This document shows, in pieces, positions 8,074 through 15,919 of a stretch of DNA of 32,899 nt. Within the stretch, counting starts at the first letter, position 1, and every line of letters starts with the position of its first letter. The DNA is taken from NCBI RefSeq assembly GCF_013030945.1, contig NZ_JABBXF010000104.1, forward strand, positions 1-32,899, written 5' to 3'. The position numbers and the translations under genes were made by a program. The DNA is from Streptomyces morookaense. GTDB taxonomy: Bacteria; Actinomycetota; Actinomycetes; Streptomycetales; Streptomycetaceae. Under the pieces are notes generated by a model. That model saw nothing but the letters and a program-made list of their open reading frames with translations. It had not been told where the DNA came from and did no database searches.

Positions 8074-8664
8074 TCAGAACCTGCCGGACCGCCTGGGGAA
8101 ACAGTCCTCGAGGACCCCTTCGCGGTGCACGTCGAGCGTGGCGCAGTGCAGTCCGCCGCCGAAGGGGGCCACGTCCCAGAACGGTAGCGGGACGACCTCG
8201 AAGCCCAGCCGGTCGAGCTGTTCCATCTGAGCGGTCTCGCTCGCTTCCACACAGACCGTTCCGGGGTCAAGGACCAGCATGTTCAGCCGGGGCTTGGGGG
8301 GCCGCCTCCCGGCGCATGTCCGGGTCGGCGCGGAACCAGGCCTCGATCAACGGCCGGTGGGCCAGGTACTCGAACCAGCGGCTGCGGAACGACATCGTCG
8401 CCTCCAGCAGCTCGTTCCCGATCACCACCAGGACGTCGCGGACCGGCATGGCACCGAACATGCTCTGCTGCGTCCACTCGGGGGTGGCGGTCGGCCGGCC
8501 GAAGTCCAGCGTCCGGGGCCGGTCGACCCGGATGCCGCGCAACTCCGGGGCGCGCGAGGTGCTGTCCGGAGAGGGCGTGCTCTCTCCGGACAGGCGGGCA
8601 TCAGGGACTCGTCGTCCCGGAAGGTGGCGACGTAACCGTTGGTCAGCGTGCCCTCCGTTCCCAT
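8074..8664 (-). pseudogene. Decayed amidinotransferase gene (glycine/inosamine amidinotransferase family)
   Basis: Remnant of an arginine-dependent amidinotransferase (StrB/GATM family). Two homologous blocks lie in different frames. The upstream block (about 8540-8300) reads TPEWTQQSMFGAMPVRDVL, then VVIGNELLEATMSFRSRWFEYLA and ends near EAAPKPRLN. The downstream block (8295-8074) reads MLVLDPGTVCVEAS through PFGGGLHCATLDVHREG, which holds the catalytic Cys. A run of six C residues at the joint shifts the frame. Right after PKPRLN the sequence jumps to the block that should lie over 100 residues later, so the middle of the enzyme is deleted. The 5' end is also broken: an in-frame start at about 8664 (MGTEGTLTNGY) is in another frame and is separated from the body by a 32-nt hairpin. 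The catalytic His/Asp region is gone, so no active enzyme can be made. Confidence 0.85.
8562..8593. repeat. 12-bp inverted repeat inside the amidinotransferase pseudogene
   Basis: Arms CTGTCCGGAGAG and CTCTCCGGACAG are perfectly complementary with an 8-nt loop. The coding frames on the two sides differ, so the palindrome sits exactly at a break in the old gene. Confidence 0.7.
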
Positions 8665-8707
8665 GCGGCATCCGTCAACTCGCCTTGCTGGTGCCGCAAG
8701 ATCAATA

Positions 8708-10234
8708 TCAGATACGCCTGCGGGGGCTCGGTGCGGGCAGGAGGTCGCACAGGGCCTTCGGGTCGCGTGCGGTGCGTTGGACGGTGCCGTCGGGGCGGAC
8801 GAGCGCCGCGACGGAGCGGCCCCGGCGGAGCCAGCCGTGCAGGGCGGTGCCGGGGGAGGCGGTGACCAGGACACCGCCGCGGTCCTGGACGTCCGCACAC
8901 AGCGAAGGGGCGGCGGCTGCGGAGGTGACCAGCGCGTAGCGGCCGACGGCCAGGTCGTCGAAGCGCCGGCCGTCCGCCAGCCGGGCGTTGGGGCACAGAC
9001 GTCCTGCGAGGCCCCGTCCGAGCCGGGATCGGTCGACCAGGGTTGAGCGGTGCAGGGCCGGGGTTCGGCTGTCGAGGATGCGGTTGCTCAGGCCCGGAAT
9101 CCGGTGCAGGTGGGGCACGAGGATGCGACGCAGGGCGCTGCCGGTGTCGCCGCCGGCGGTCATGGCGGTGCCGATCAGCCTCGCGAGGGTGATCATCGAG
9201 TGGGTATGGGGTTTGCGCTCGGTCTCGTAGCTGTCCAGGACCTGTTCGGGGAGGCGGCCGTCGAGGACGGCGGCGAGTTTCCAGGTGAGGTTGGCGGCGT
9301 CGCGGAGGCCGGCGCCCATGCCCTGGCCGATGAAGGGCGGGGTGAGGTGGGCGGCGTCGCCGAGCAGGAAGACGTGCTGCTTGCGCCAGTGGTCGGCGAT
9401 CTGGGCGCGGAAGGTGTACTCGGCCGTGCGCACGATCTCCAGCTCGTCGGCGGGGACGTCCCGGGTCCAGGGCCGGATGAGGGGGTGCAGGCGGGTCATG
9501 TCGCGGTAGTCGTCGGCGCCTTCACCGGGCAGGAGCCGGAACTCCCAGCGGTAGCGGCGCTCGCCGATGCGCATGTAGGTGGCCGCACGTACCGGGTCGC
9601 AGACCTGGTGCACGCCTTCCCACTGGTGCAGGTCGGCGTCGGTGGCGACGTCGACGACCAGCCAGCGCTGTGCGAAGGCCAGGTCGTGCATGGTGGAGCC
9701 GATCGTCGAGCGGGTCAGGCTGTTGGCACCGTCACAGCCGAGCACGTATCCGGCCGCCACGGTGCTGGTCTCGCCGGTGCCCCGATCGGTGAGCCGTACC
9801 CGCACCGGGCCGGCGCCGGACTGCTCGACCGCGGTGACCTCCACGTTGCCGCGCAGGGTGACGGTCGGGTGCCGTTCGAGGTTGGTGCGCAGCAGCGCCT
9901 CCAATTGGGGCTGATCGAACATGTTGGACTCGGGGTGGCCGTGGCGGCCGAGGTCGCCGCCGCGCCGGAACTCGGCCAGTACCCGCAGCTCGCGGTCCAG
10001 GAGTCGCAGGCCCTGGGCGGGGCGGGAGATGGCGGCAAACTGCCTGGCGATGCCTAGTCGGGCGAGCAGCCGGTGGATCTCGTCGTCGAGGTGGACCGCC
10101 CGCGGCAGTGGATAGACCGACTCCCAGCGGTCCAGCACGAGGGTCTCGATGCCGTACTGGCCCAGCAGTGTCGCCGCGGTCAGCCCGGTGGGGCCCGCGC
10201 CGATGACGACCACCGGGACGGTGCGGGCGGTCAC
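8708..10234 (-). CDS. FAD-dependent aromatic hydroxylase, MhpA/PHBH family
   Basis: A 508-aa group A flavoprotein monooxygenase that uses NAD(P)H and O2 to hydroxylate a phenolic ring, typically turning a 3-hydroxyphenyl compound into a catechol. The N-terminal FAD fold is VVVIGAGPTGLTAATLLGQYG. The DG motif is VLGCDGANSLTRS. The GD motif is FLLGDAAHLTPPFIGQGMGAG followed by LRDAANLTWKL. A C-terminal thioredoxin-like domain begins near LCPNARLADG. The start is GTG 10234, overlapping the stop of the truncated ligase by 4 nt. It is the last gene of a leftward operon and would make the catechol that the first gene's extradiol dioxygenase opens. Closest in role to 3-(3-hydroxyphenyl)propionate hydroxylase; the exact substrate is not determinable. 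Confidence 0.88.
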   Translation of the reverse strand: MTARTVPVVVIGAGPTGLTAATLLGQYGIETLVLDRWESVYPLPRAVHLDDEIHRLLARLGIARQFAAISRPAQGLRLLDRELRVLAEFRRGGDLGRHGHPESNMFDQPQLEALLRTNLERHPTVTLRGNVEVTAVEQSGAGPVRVRLTDRGTGETSTVAAGYVLGCDGANSLTRSTIGSTMHDLAFAQRWLVVDVATDADLHQWEGVHQVCDPVRAATYMRIGERRYRWEFRLLPGEGADDYRDMTRLHPLIRPWTRDVPADELEIVRTAEYTFRAQIADHWRKQHVFLLGDAAHLTPPFIGQGMGAGLRDAANLTWKLAAVLDGRLPEQVLDSYETERKPHTHSMITLARLIGTAMTAGGDTGSALRRILVPHLHRIPGLSNRILDSRTPALHRSTLVDRSRLGRGLAGRLCPNARLADGRRFDDLAVGRYALVTSAAAAPSLCADVQDRGGVLVTASPGTALHGWLRRGRSVAALVRPDGTVQRTARDPKALCDLLPAPSPRRRI

Positions 10235-10872
10235 GATGCCACCGGTCCGGGCGTCGCCGCCAGGTCGCCCGGCCGGGGCGGTTCTCCCGTGAATGCGGAC
10301 GCGTCCTCGGCCCGGGCCAGGTCGGCGAGGTGGGCGATGAGCACCCCGTCGATCCGCGGCAGCGGTGCGGGATCGCCAACTGCCGCCGTGGGCCGAAGCA
10401 CCAGGACCGCGTCGAGCGCTTCGGCCGGCTCGGGCAGCTTCGCCCAGACGTCCGGGTCAAGCTCCGGTCCCGCGGTGACGAGGACCCGGGCGCCGGAGCG
10501 CCGCAGCAGCTCGGCCAGGTGCGCGGGGGCGAGCGCGCCGTTGAGCGGCGCGGCGAGGGTCGCAGGAATGATTTCGGCGCAGTTGGGCGCCATCAGCGCG
10601 ACGGCGGCGCCGCGGCGGACCCCGAACCGGTGCAGGACGTTGGCATAGCGGTGCACTCCGGCCAGCAGGTCGGCGAAGGTGCACCGCAGCGGTCCGCGCC
10701 ACCGCTCGGCGTCGGGGAGCACCGTCAGGGCGGTGCGGTCGGGCCGGAGCCGCGCGGCCCGGGCCGGCAGGTCGTGGGTGGAGGCAGGAAGGCCGCGGGC
10801 CTCGAGCGGCACCGCCTCGATCGCGGCCAGGTCGGAAGGGGCGGCGTAGTGGGGCCACAGCAGCTCGCTCAC
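10231..10872 (-). pseudogene. Truncated adenylate-forming (acyl/aryl-CoA synthetase) N-terminal fragment
   Basis: A 213-aa open frame resembling the first third of AMP-dependent acyl-CoA synthetases: LPASTHDLPARAARLRPDRT, LRCTFADLLAGVHRYANVLH and RRGAAVALMAPNCAEIIPAT (the A2-like region). It stops at PRPGDLAATPGPVAS, exactly where intact relatives continue with the HTGGTTG-type P-loop. All ATP-binding, adenylation and CoA-binding motifs are therefore missing. Despite this, GTG 10872 overlaps the stop of the FAH gene and its own stop overlaps the GTG of the hydroxylase, both as GTGA. The deletion thus left translational coupling intact. It is most likely catalytically dead but still translated; a retained structural or coupling role is possible. 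Confidence 0.8.
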
Positions 10873-11810
10873 CGGGCGTACCTCACCGTCGTGCGCTGGC
10901 GGCCGAGGTCGAGCGTGCCGTCGTCGGTGGCGACGGCGGCCTCCACCAGGTCGCCGTCCCGCAGGTACTTGGGGTTCTTGGCCTGGGCCTTGAAGAACAG
11001 TCGCCACTTGGTCGCGGTCGGCAACAGCGAACCCAGGAGTTCGACCGGCTTGGGCGGCGCGCTGAGCGCGGTGCCGACCGGGGTGCCCGTGAGCAGCAGG
11101 TCACCGGGGTCCAGCCGCTGGAAGCCGCTGAGTGCCCTCAGGGCTTCGAGCGGCCGGTGGATCATGTCGGAGGCGGGCATGTCCTGCCGCAGCTCGCCGT
11201 TGACCCACAGGCGCAGCCGCAGCTCGGCGAACCGGTCGAGGTCGCCCTCCTCCAGCAGCACCAACGCCGGTCCGGTGGGGGTGAAGGTGGGGTAGGACTT
11301 GGCCTCGTAGAACTGGGTCCTGGGCAGCTGCAGGTCCCGGGCGGAGACGTCGTTGGTGACCACGAGGGCTGCGACGTGGCCGGAGAGGTTCGCGGCGGAG
11401 ACCTCGGTGCCGACCGGGAGCGGTGCGCCGATGACGAGGCCGATCTCCACTTCGTAGTCGAGCAGCCGCACGTGGGCCGGCTTGACGATGTCCTCGTACG
11501 GACCGCTGATCGACCCGGACGCCTTGCGGAAGAAGGTGAGCGGGACGCTCTTCGGGTCAAGGCCCGCATCGGCCGCGTGCGAGGCGAAGTTCGTCATCTG
11601 GGCCACGACCCGGCGCCCCGGGGTGACCGGCGAGAGCACCGCGAGGTCGGCGACCGGGACGCCGGGGTCGGTGCTGCTCACGGCGGCGGTGACGGCGTCC
11701 CGGTCGGCCAGCAGGTCGGCGGTGGTGGCGGCCGCGGTCTGCACCCGGACGGCGCGCCGACCGCGGACGGTGTACCAACCATCGGCGGTGCGCAGGACGT
11801 TGACGCTCAT
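10869..11810 (-). CDS. Fumarylacetoacetate hydrolase family protein
   Basis: A 313-aa FAH-superfamily enzyme. In meta-cleavage pathways such proteins hydrolyse or decarboxylate the ring-opened product, or act as a 2-oxopent-4-enoate hydratase-like step. Family marks are LTFFRKASGSISGP, LLDYEVEIGLVIG (metal-binding E-x-E), VTNDVSARDLQ, the segment EAKSYPTFTPTGPALV, and LLTGTPVGTA near the C terminus. The ATG overlaps the dioxygenase stop by 4 nt (ATGA), and its own stop overlaps the next start. Its position right after the ring-cleavage dioxygenase supports action on the cleaved ring product (inference). Confidence 0.9.
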   Translation of the reverse strand: MSVNVLRTADGWYTVRGRRAVRVQTAAATTADLLADRDAVTAAVSSTDPGVPVADLAVLSPVTPGRRVVAQMTNFASHAADAGLDPKSVPLTFFRKASGSISGPYEDIVKPAHVRLLDYEVEIGLVIGAPLPVGTEVSAANLSGHVAALVVTNDVSARDLQLPRTQFYEAKSYPTFTPTGPALVLLEEGDLDRFAELRLRLWVNGELRQDMPASDMIHRPLEALRALSGFQRLDPGDLLLTGTPVGTALSAPPKPVELLGSLLPTATKWRLFFKAQAKNPKYLRDGDLVEAAVATDDGTLDLGRQRTTVRYAR

Positions 11811-12952
11811 CGGTTCATCGCTTTCATCAGGCCCAGCAGACGGCCGGGGTCGATCTCGTTGTCGGCGCGCAGGGCGCGCACGACCTCGCGGATCAGGGCG
11901 GGGGTGGGGTTGGCGCCGAGGAAGTCGCGGGTGGCCGGCGGGCCCCACTGGGCCAGGCCGCCGGCGGACATCGGGGCCCAGCCGGGTTCCAGGTCGCAGT
12001 CGAACAGGTCGCCGTCGGCGAAGTGCTCGACCATCAGCCCGTCGGGGTCGCGCCAGTAGTCGAAGAGCTGGCTTCCCTGGATGTGCCGCCCGATGCCCCA
12101 GCTGCGCTTGTAGCCGCGCTCGGCGAGGTACTGCCCGCCGACGGCGATCGCGTCGAGGTCGGTGACCTGGTAGGCGGAGTGGACGTAACCGGTGCGCGGG
12201 CCCAGGTGCATCGCGAGGGTGTGGTGGTCGACCGGGGTGGCGCCCTGGTCGCAGCGGATGAACGCCATCGTGGGCCCGCGGTCGCGCCGGCCGTCCAGGA
12301 ACAGGAAGTCGCTGACGATCAGACCGAGGGTCTCCAGGTACCAGTCCAGGGCCCGGGTGAACCTCGGCGTCTCCAGGACCACATGGCCGAGCCGCTGGAT
12401 CCGGGCCGGTTCGCGCGGCGGACGCTGGGCGGCGTTGGTCCGGGCCCGCCTGCCGCCGAAGTTCAGCGGGAGCGGGGGCTGTTCGGGCAGGGCCGGGAGT
12501 TGCTCGGTGCCATGGACGACGCGGACCGGGAAGCCGGATGGGTCGACCAGGTCCACGACCCGCCCGCCGCCGGACTCCCCGAGCTCGCGAACCGGCCGGC
12601 CGGTGGCCCGGGCCAGCCGGTCCAGGTCCGCGCGCTCGGCGGCCCGGAACGCCGGTCCGAGGAACCGTGAGGCGTGGCCGCGCCGCAGTACCACGCACGC
12701 CGAGCCCGGCAGCGTGCCGCGCAGATACAGCGCCTGGCCGGTTCGCGCGGCGACGGCGAAGCCGAAGTCGCGGGCGAACACCTCGGCGCGGGCCAGATCC
12801 GGCTTCTCGAACTCCAGCCAGGCCAGGTCCGCCACCTTGATCACGGGCTGTCGGGCACGGCCGGGATGCTCCCCGCGCAGCGCCCCGTGCTCGCTGTGCA
12901 GGTCCTGGTGGGCGGTGGTGGGCCCGGGCGGGCGGGCTCGGTCGTTCGACAT
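11807..12952 (-). CDS. Extradiol ring-cleavage dioxygenase, type I (vicinal oxygen chelate fold)
   Basis: A 381-aa Fe(II) dioxygenase that opens a catechol ring next to the hydroxyl pair. It has two VOC domains: an N-terminal one from about residue 35 and a catalytic one from about 185. Metal ligands by position are H190 (LGHVVLETP), H258 (YVHSAYQV) and E309 (LMVEHFADGD). Spacing is close to BphC (H146, H210, E260), and H243/H244 occupies the place of the catalytic His195. All key residues are present. The first gene of the leftward operon, starting at ATG 12952 with GGAG 7 nt upstream. A TetR-type operator half-way up its leader (13008-13027) implies induction by an aromatic effector. Confidence 0.9.
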   Translation of the reverse strand: MSNDRARPPGPTTAHQDLHSEHGALRGEHPGRARQPVIKVADLAWLEFEKPDLARAEVFARDFGFAVAARTGQALYLRGTLPGSACVVLRRGHASRFLGPAFRAAERADLDRLARATGRPVRELGESGGGRVVDLVDPSGFPVRVVHGTEQLPALPEQPPLPLNFGGRRARTNAAQRPPREPARIQRLGHVVLETPRFTRALDWYLETLGLIVSDFLFLDGRRDRGPTMAFIRCDQGATPVDHHTLAMHLGPRTGYVHSAYQVTDLDAIAVGGQYLAERGYKRSWGIGRHIQGSQLFDYWRDPDGLMVEHFADGDLFDCDLEPGWAPMSAGGLAQWGPPATRDFLGANPTPALIREVVRALRADNEIDPGRLLGLMKAMNR

Positions 12953-13007
12953 GAGGGGGCTCCGTCAGGGGTGGCTCAAACGGACACGCTTCTGATGAGA
13001 ATGTCTG

Positions 13008-13027
13008 AACTGATAGAAGCGTCAGTC
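13008..13027. promoter_or_regulatory. Putative TetR operator between the aromatic operon and tetR
   Basis: AACTGAT, a 6-nt spacer AGAAGC, then GTCAGTC. This matches the core of the much longer perfect repeat at the exporter start (AACTGAT-AAGAGC-ATCAGTT). It lies 56 bp from the dioxygenase start and 69 bp from the tetR start, so one site could control both directions. Confidence 0.65.
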
Positions 13028-13095
13028 CTGACGAGGCGATCGTCAAGGGTTCAGGTGATGGAGTCATCAGATCTGAATGTGCCTAGACTGGCCGT

Positions 13096-13743
13096 ATGCC
13101 GAACCAGCTCGACACAACCGACGGCCCCGCGGGTGCCAACCGCTTCGAGCGCCGCCGTGCGCGCACCCGCCAGGCGCTGATCGCCGCCGCGCGGCAGATC
13201 CTGGCCGAGACCGGCGAGACCTCGGCCAGCATCCAGGAGATCGCCGCACGCGCCGACGTGGGTTTCGGCACGTTCTACAACCACTTCGAGACCAAGAACG
13301 ACCTGTTCGACGCCGCGGTCGGCGACGCCCTGGAGGAGTACGGCCAGCTGCTCGACAGCGTCACCGAAGGCATCGACGACCCGGCCGCGGTCTTCGCCGC
13401 CCGCGTCCGCCTCACCCTTCGGCTGGCCGCCTCGCACCCCGAGATCACCCAGATCCTGCGCCTGCGCGGCCTGCCGCACATCAACGCCGCCACCGGGCTC
13501 GGGCCGCGCGCCCTGCGCGACCTGGAGATCGGCAAGGCGTCCGGCCGCTTCACCTTCGAAGACCCGCTCGTGGCCCGGTCGGCGGTCGGCGGCGCGTTGA
13601 TCGGCCTGCTCCAGCTCAACTCGACGCGCGACCTCGACGCAGAGGCCGGCGAGCACATGGCCGAGATGATCCTGCGCATGCTCGGGCTCCCCGCCGACGA
13701 GGCCCACGGGATCGCCACCCGCCCGCTGCCCGACCTCCCCTGA
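13096..13743 (+). CDS. TetR family transcriptional regulator
   Basis: A 215-aa repressor. The N-terminal helix-turn-helix is RARTRQALIAAARQILAE followed by ASIQEIAARADVGFGTFYNHF, the classical TetR_N signature with the FYNHF recognition helix. The C-terminal two thirds is the ligand/dimer domain and is not specific enough to name the effector. There is no ribosome site in front of ATG 13096. Instead, TAGACT lies 6 nt upstream, the spacing of a -10 box for a leaderless mRNA. It is divergent from the aromatic operon and followed by the exporter; both promoters carry the same inverted-repeat core. It most likely represses itself, the operon and the exporter. Confidence 0.9.
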   Translation: MPNQLDTTDGPAGANRFERRRARTRQALIAAARQILAETGETSASIQEIAARADVGFGTFYNHFETKNDLFDAAVGDALEEYGQLLDSVTEGIDDPAAVFAARVRLTLRLAASHPEITQILRLRGLPHINAATGLGPRALRDLEIGKASGRFTFEDPLVARSAVGGALIGLLQLNSTRDLDAEAGEHMAEMILRMLGLPADEAHGIATRPLPDLP

Positions 13744-13770
13744 CCGCCGGCCTGCCGACCGCACGCCCCC

Positions 13771-13803
13771 AGGCCCCCGCACCGTTCCACGGCGCGGGGG
13801 CCT
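13771..13803 (+). terminator. Terminator hairpin after tetR
   Basis: Arms AGGCCCCCGC and GCGGGGGCCT pair perfectly, with an inner CCGT/ACGG pair in the loop. It begins 28 nt after the tetR stop and separates tetR from the exporter, implying the exporter has its own promoter. Confidence 0.7.
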
Positions 13804-13846
13804 GCCGTATTCCCAGCCCTGCGGGCTCACTCGTACATCGAGGCTG

Positions 13847-13892
13847 ATGCCCTCATCGTAACTGATAAGAGCATCAGTTACGATGAGGGCAT
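13847..13892. promoter_or_regulatory. Perfect 20-bp inverted repeat overlapping the exporter start codon
   Basis: Two 20-nt arms around a 6-nt AAGAGC spacer. The inner core AACTGAT/ATCAGTT equals the tetR/operon operator. The right arm contains TACGAT (13879-13884), placed as a -10 box 6 nt before ATG 13891, and it runs into the AT of that ATG. Bound repressor would cover promoter and start together. If transcription starts upstream, the RNA would fold and hide the start. Confidence 0.8.
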
Positions 13893-15543
13893 GAAGATCC
13901 CCGAGTTCAGCAACTCCCTTGTCCGAACAGGTCGTGGTGGCCGGAGCGGCGTGCTCTTCGCCATGTGCCTCTCCCTCGTCCTGGTCGTGGCCTCGGTCTC
14001 CGCGCTGAACCTGGCCCTGCCGAACCTCGCCGTGGAACTGGGCGCCACCAACTCGGCGCTGACCTGGATCGCCGACGGCTACACCGTGGCCCTGGCCGCG
14101 CTGGTCCTGCCGCTGGGCGCGCTCGGTGACCGGATCGGGCGCCGCAAGGTCCTGATCGCCGGGAACGTCGTCTTCGGCGCAGCCGCGGTCCTCGCGGCCT
14201 GTTCCTCCTCCACTTCGCACCTGATCGTGTGCCGGGTGGTGATGGGCGTCGGCGCGGCCATGATCATGCCGGGGACCCTGTCGACGATCACCGCGGTCCT
14301 CCCCGAGGACCGGAAGGACCGCGGGGTCGCGATCTGGTCCGGCTTCGCCGCGGCCGGGGCGATCATCGGCATGCTCGCCGCAGGCGGCCTGCTGGAGCAG
14401 TTCTCCTGGAAGTCGATCTTCTGGACCAGCGCCGCCACCGCGATGGCGTGCGCGCTCGCCGCGCTGCTGCTGGCCCCGGAGACGCGCAGCTCGGTGCGGG
14501 AGCGCTTCGACTTCCCCGGGGCGGCCACCACCGCACTGGCGGTGGGGGCACTGGTCTACGGGATCATCGAGGGCAACGACCGGGGCTGGACCCGCCCGGA
14601 GGTCCTCGCCGCGTTCGCGGTCGCCGCGGTGGCCGTGGCCGCCTACGTGGTCCTGGGCCTGCGCAGCCGCCACCCGCTGCTGGACCCGCGCCTGTTCACA
14701 CTGCGCGGCTTCGGCGCGGGCACGCTGGCGATCCTGGTGCAGTTCATGGCCGTCTTCGGGTTCTTCTTCGTCGGCCTGCAGTTCCTCCAGCTGATCCTCG
14801 GCTACAGCCCGCTGCACAGCGCGGTCGCACTGATACCGGTCGCGGCCGTCGTCCTGCCCACCTCAGTGGTCACACCGCGCCTGGCCAAGCGCCTGGGCGT
14901 CAAGGCGGTCATGCCCGCGGGCCTGCTGTTCCTGGCCGGCGGCATGTTCTGGCTGACCCGCCTGCACGCAGACAGCGGCTACCTGCCCTTCCTCGGCGCC
15001 CTGATCCTCGCCGGGGCCGGTATCGGCCTGACCAGTGCCACCGGCACCAGCTCCATCGTCGACTCCCTCGGCCCCGACAGCCAGGGGGTGGCCTCGGCCA
15101 TGAACGACACCGCCCGCGAGGTCGGCTCCGCGATCGGCATCGCGCTGATGGGCTCGGTGTTCTCCAGCCACTACCGCTCCGCACTGCCCGACGACCTGTC
15201 CCGCCTGCCCGCCCAGGTCGCCGGGACCGTGCACCACTCCGCCGCCGGCGGACTCGAAGTCGCGGCCCACCTCGGCGCCCAGGGGCCCGCGCTGGCCGCC
15301 GCTGTCCGCGACGCCTTCATGTCCGGCTTCACCTCGGCGATGGAAGTCATCGCAGCGATTCTGGCGGTCGCCGCCATTGCCTGCGCCGCGATCGCACCAC
15401 GCCTCGGCCACAAGACCCAGGCCGCAGCCCCGCAGCCCCACTGGTCCGCCGGGCCCGAGCCCGAGGCCACCGCGAGGCAGCAGGCCACAGCCGTGGGCAG
15501 GGACACGGACGTGCTCCACGCGGTCGCCGCCGACCGGTCATAG
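13891..15543 (+). CDS. MFS exporter, DHA2 (EmrB/QacA) family
   Basis: A 550-aa inner-membrane drug/proton antiporter of the 14-helix type. Membrane segments begin at FAMCLSLVLVVASVSALNLAL. Motif A is LGALGDRIGRRKVLIAG and the antiporter motif C region is AAGAIIGMLAAGGLL. The start is ATG 13891, which lies at the end of a perfect inverted repeat and has no usual ribosome site, so translation is probably leaderless. About 60 C-terminal residues are hydrophilic. The context suggests it exports the aromatic substrate or a toxic catechol intermediate of the neighbouring operon, under the same TetR repressor. Export of an antibiotic is an alternative. Confidence 0.92.
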   Translation: MKIPEFSNSLVRTGRGGRSGVLFAMCLSLVLVVASVSALNLALPNLAVELGATNSALTWIADGYTVALAALVLPLGALGDRIGRRKVLIAGNVVFGAAAVLAACSSSTSHLIVCRVVMGVGAAMIMPGTLSTITAVLPEDRKDRGVAIWSGFAAAGAIIGMLAAGGLLEQFSWKSIFWTSAATAMACALAALLLAPETRSSVRERFDFPGAATTALAVGALVYGIIEGNDRGWTRPEVLAAFAVAAVAVAAYVVLGLRSRHPLLDPRLFTLRGFGAGTLAILVQFMAVFGFFFVGLQFLQLILGYSPLHSAVALIPVAAVVLPTSVVTPRLAKRLGVKAVMPAGLLFLAGGMFWLTRLHADSGYLPFLGALILAGAGIGLTSATGTSSIVDSLGPDSQGVASAMNDTAREVGSAIGIALMGSVFSSHYRSALPDDLSRLPAQVAGTVHHSAAGGLEVAAHLGAQGPALAAAVRDAFMSGFTSAMEVIAAILAVAAIACAAIAPRLGHKTQAAAPQPHWSAGPEPEATARQQATAVGRDTDVLHAVAADRS

Positions 15544-15919
15544 CGGGCGGGTTCACGACGATCGCGGAGCGGCGCCCAAGCGGACGGCGGCGACACCGAG
15601 TACGTGATCGCCCTCACCCGCCGCCCACCTTCCACTGCCTGAGCTGAAGCACATCCTGTGGGCGGGTCCGGCCCTGAAATCACGCGACGGATTGCCGGCC
15701 GACCGCGGGCCGAATTCCATGTGAATTATTATCGGAATGCATCACTCTATCGGGTGGAATGTGTGCGCGACCTCTGTCCGAGGTTGACGAGTCGCGCTTT
15801 TCTGGCACTGGAATTCGGCACGGAAATGCGCTGTTCCGGGGCAGGTTGTCGACTTTCTTTCCGCTGCCTCTTTTTCTGTGGCACCGCCCTGTCGATTTCC
15901 TCCAGAAGGGGGTAGAAGT
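15544..15919. other. Intergenic region upstream of the cysteine protease
   Basis: About 375 bp with no supported gene. It is clearly AT-richer than its surroundings (for example 15715-15760), as expected for a regulated promoter. TTGACG at 15783-15788 could be a -35 box, but a good -10 at 17-18 nt is not evident. The leader ends with AAGGGGG as ribosome site. Confidence 0.5.
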
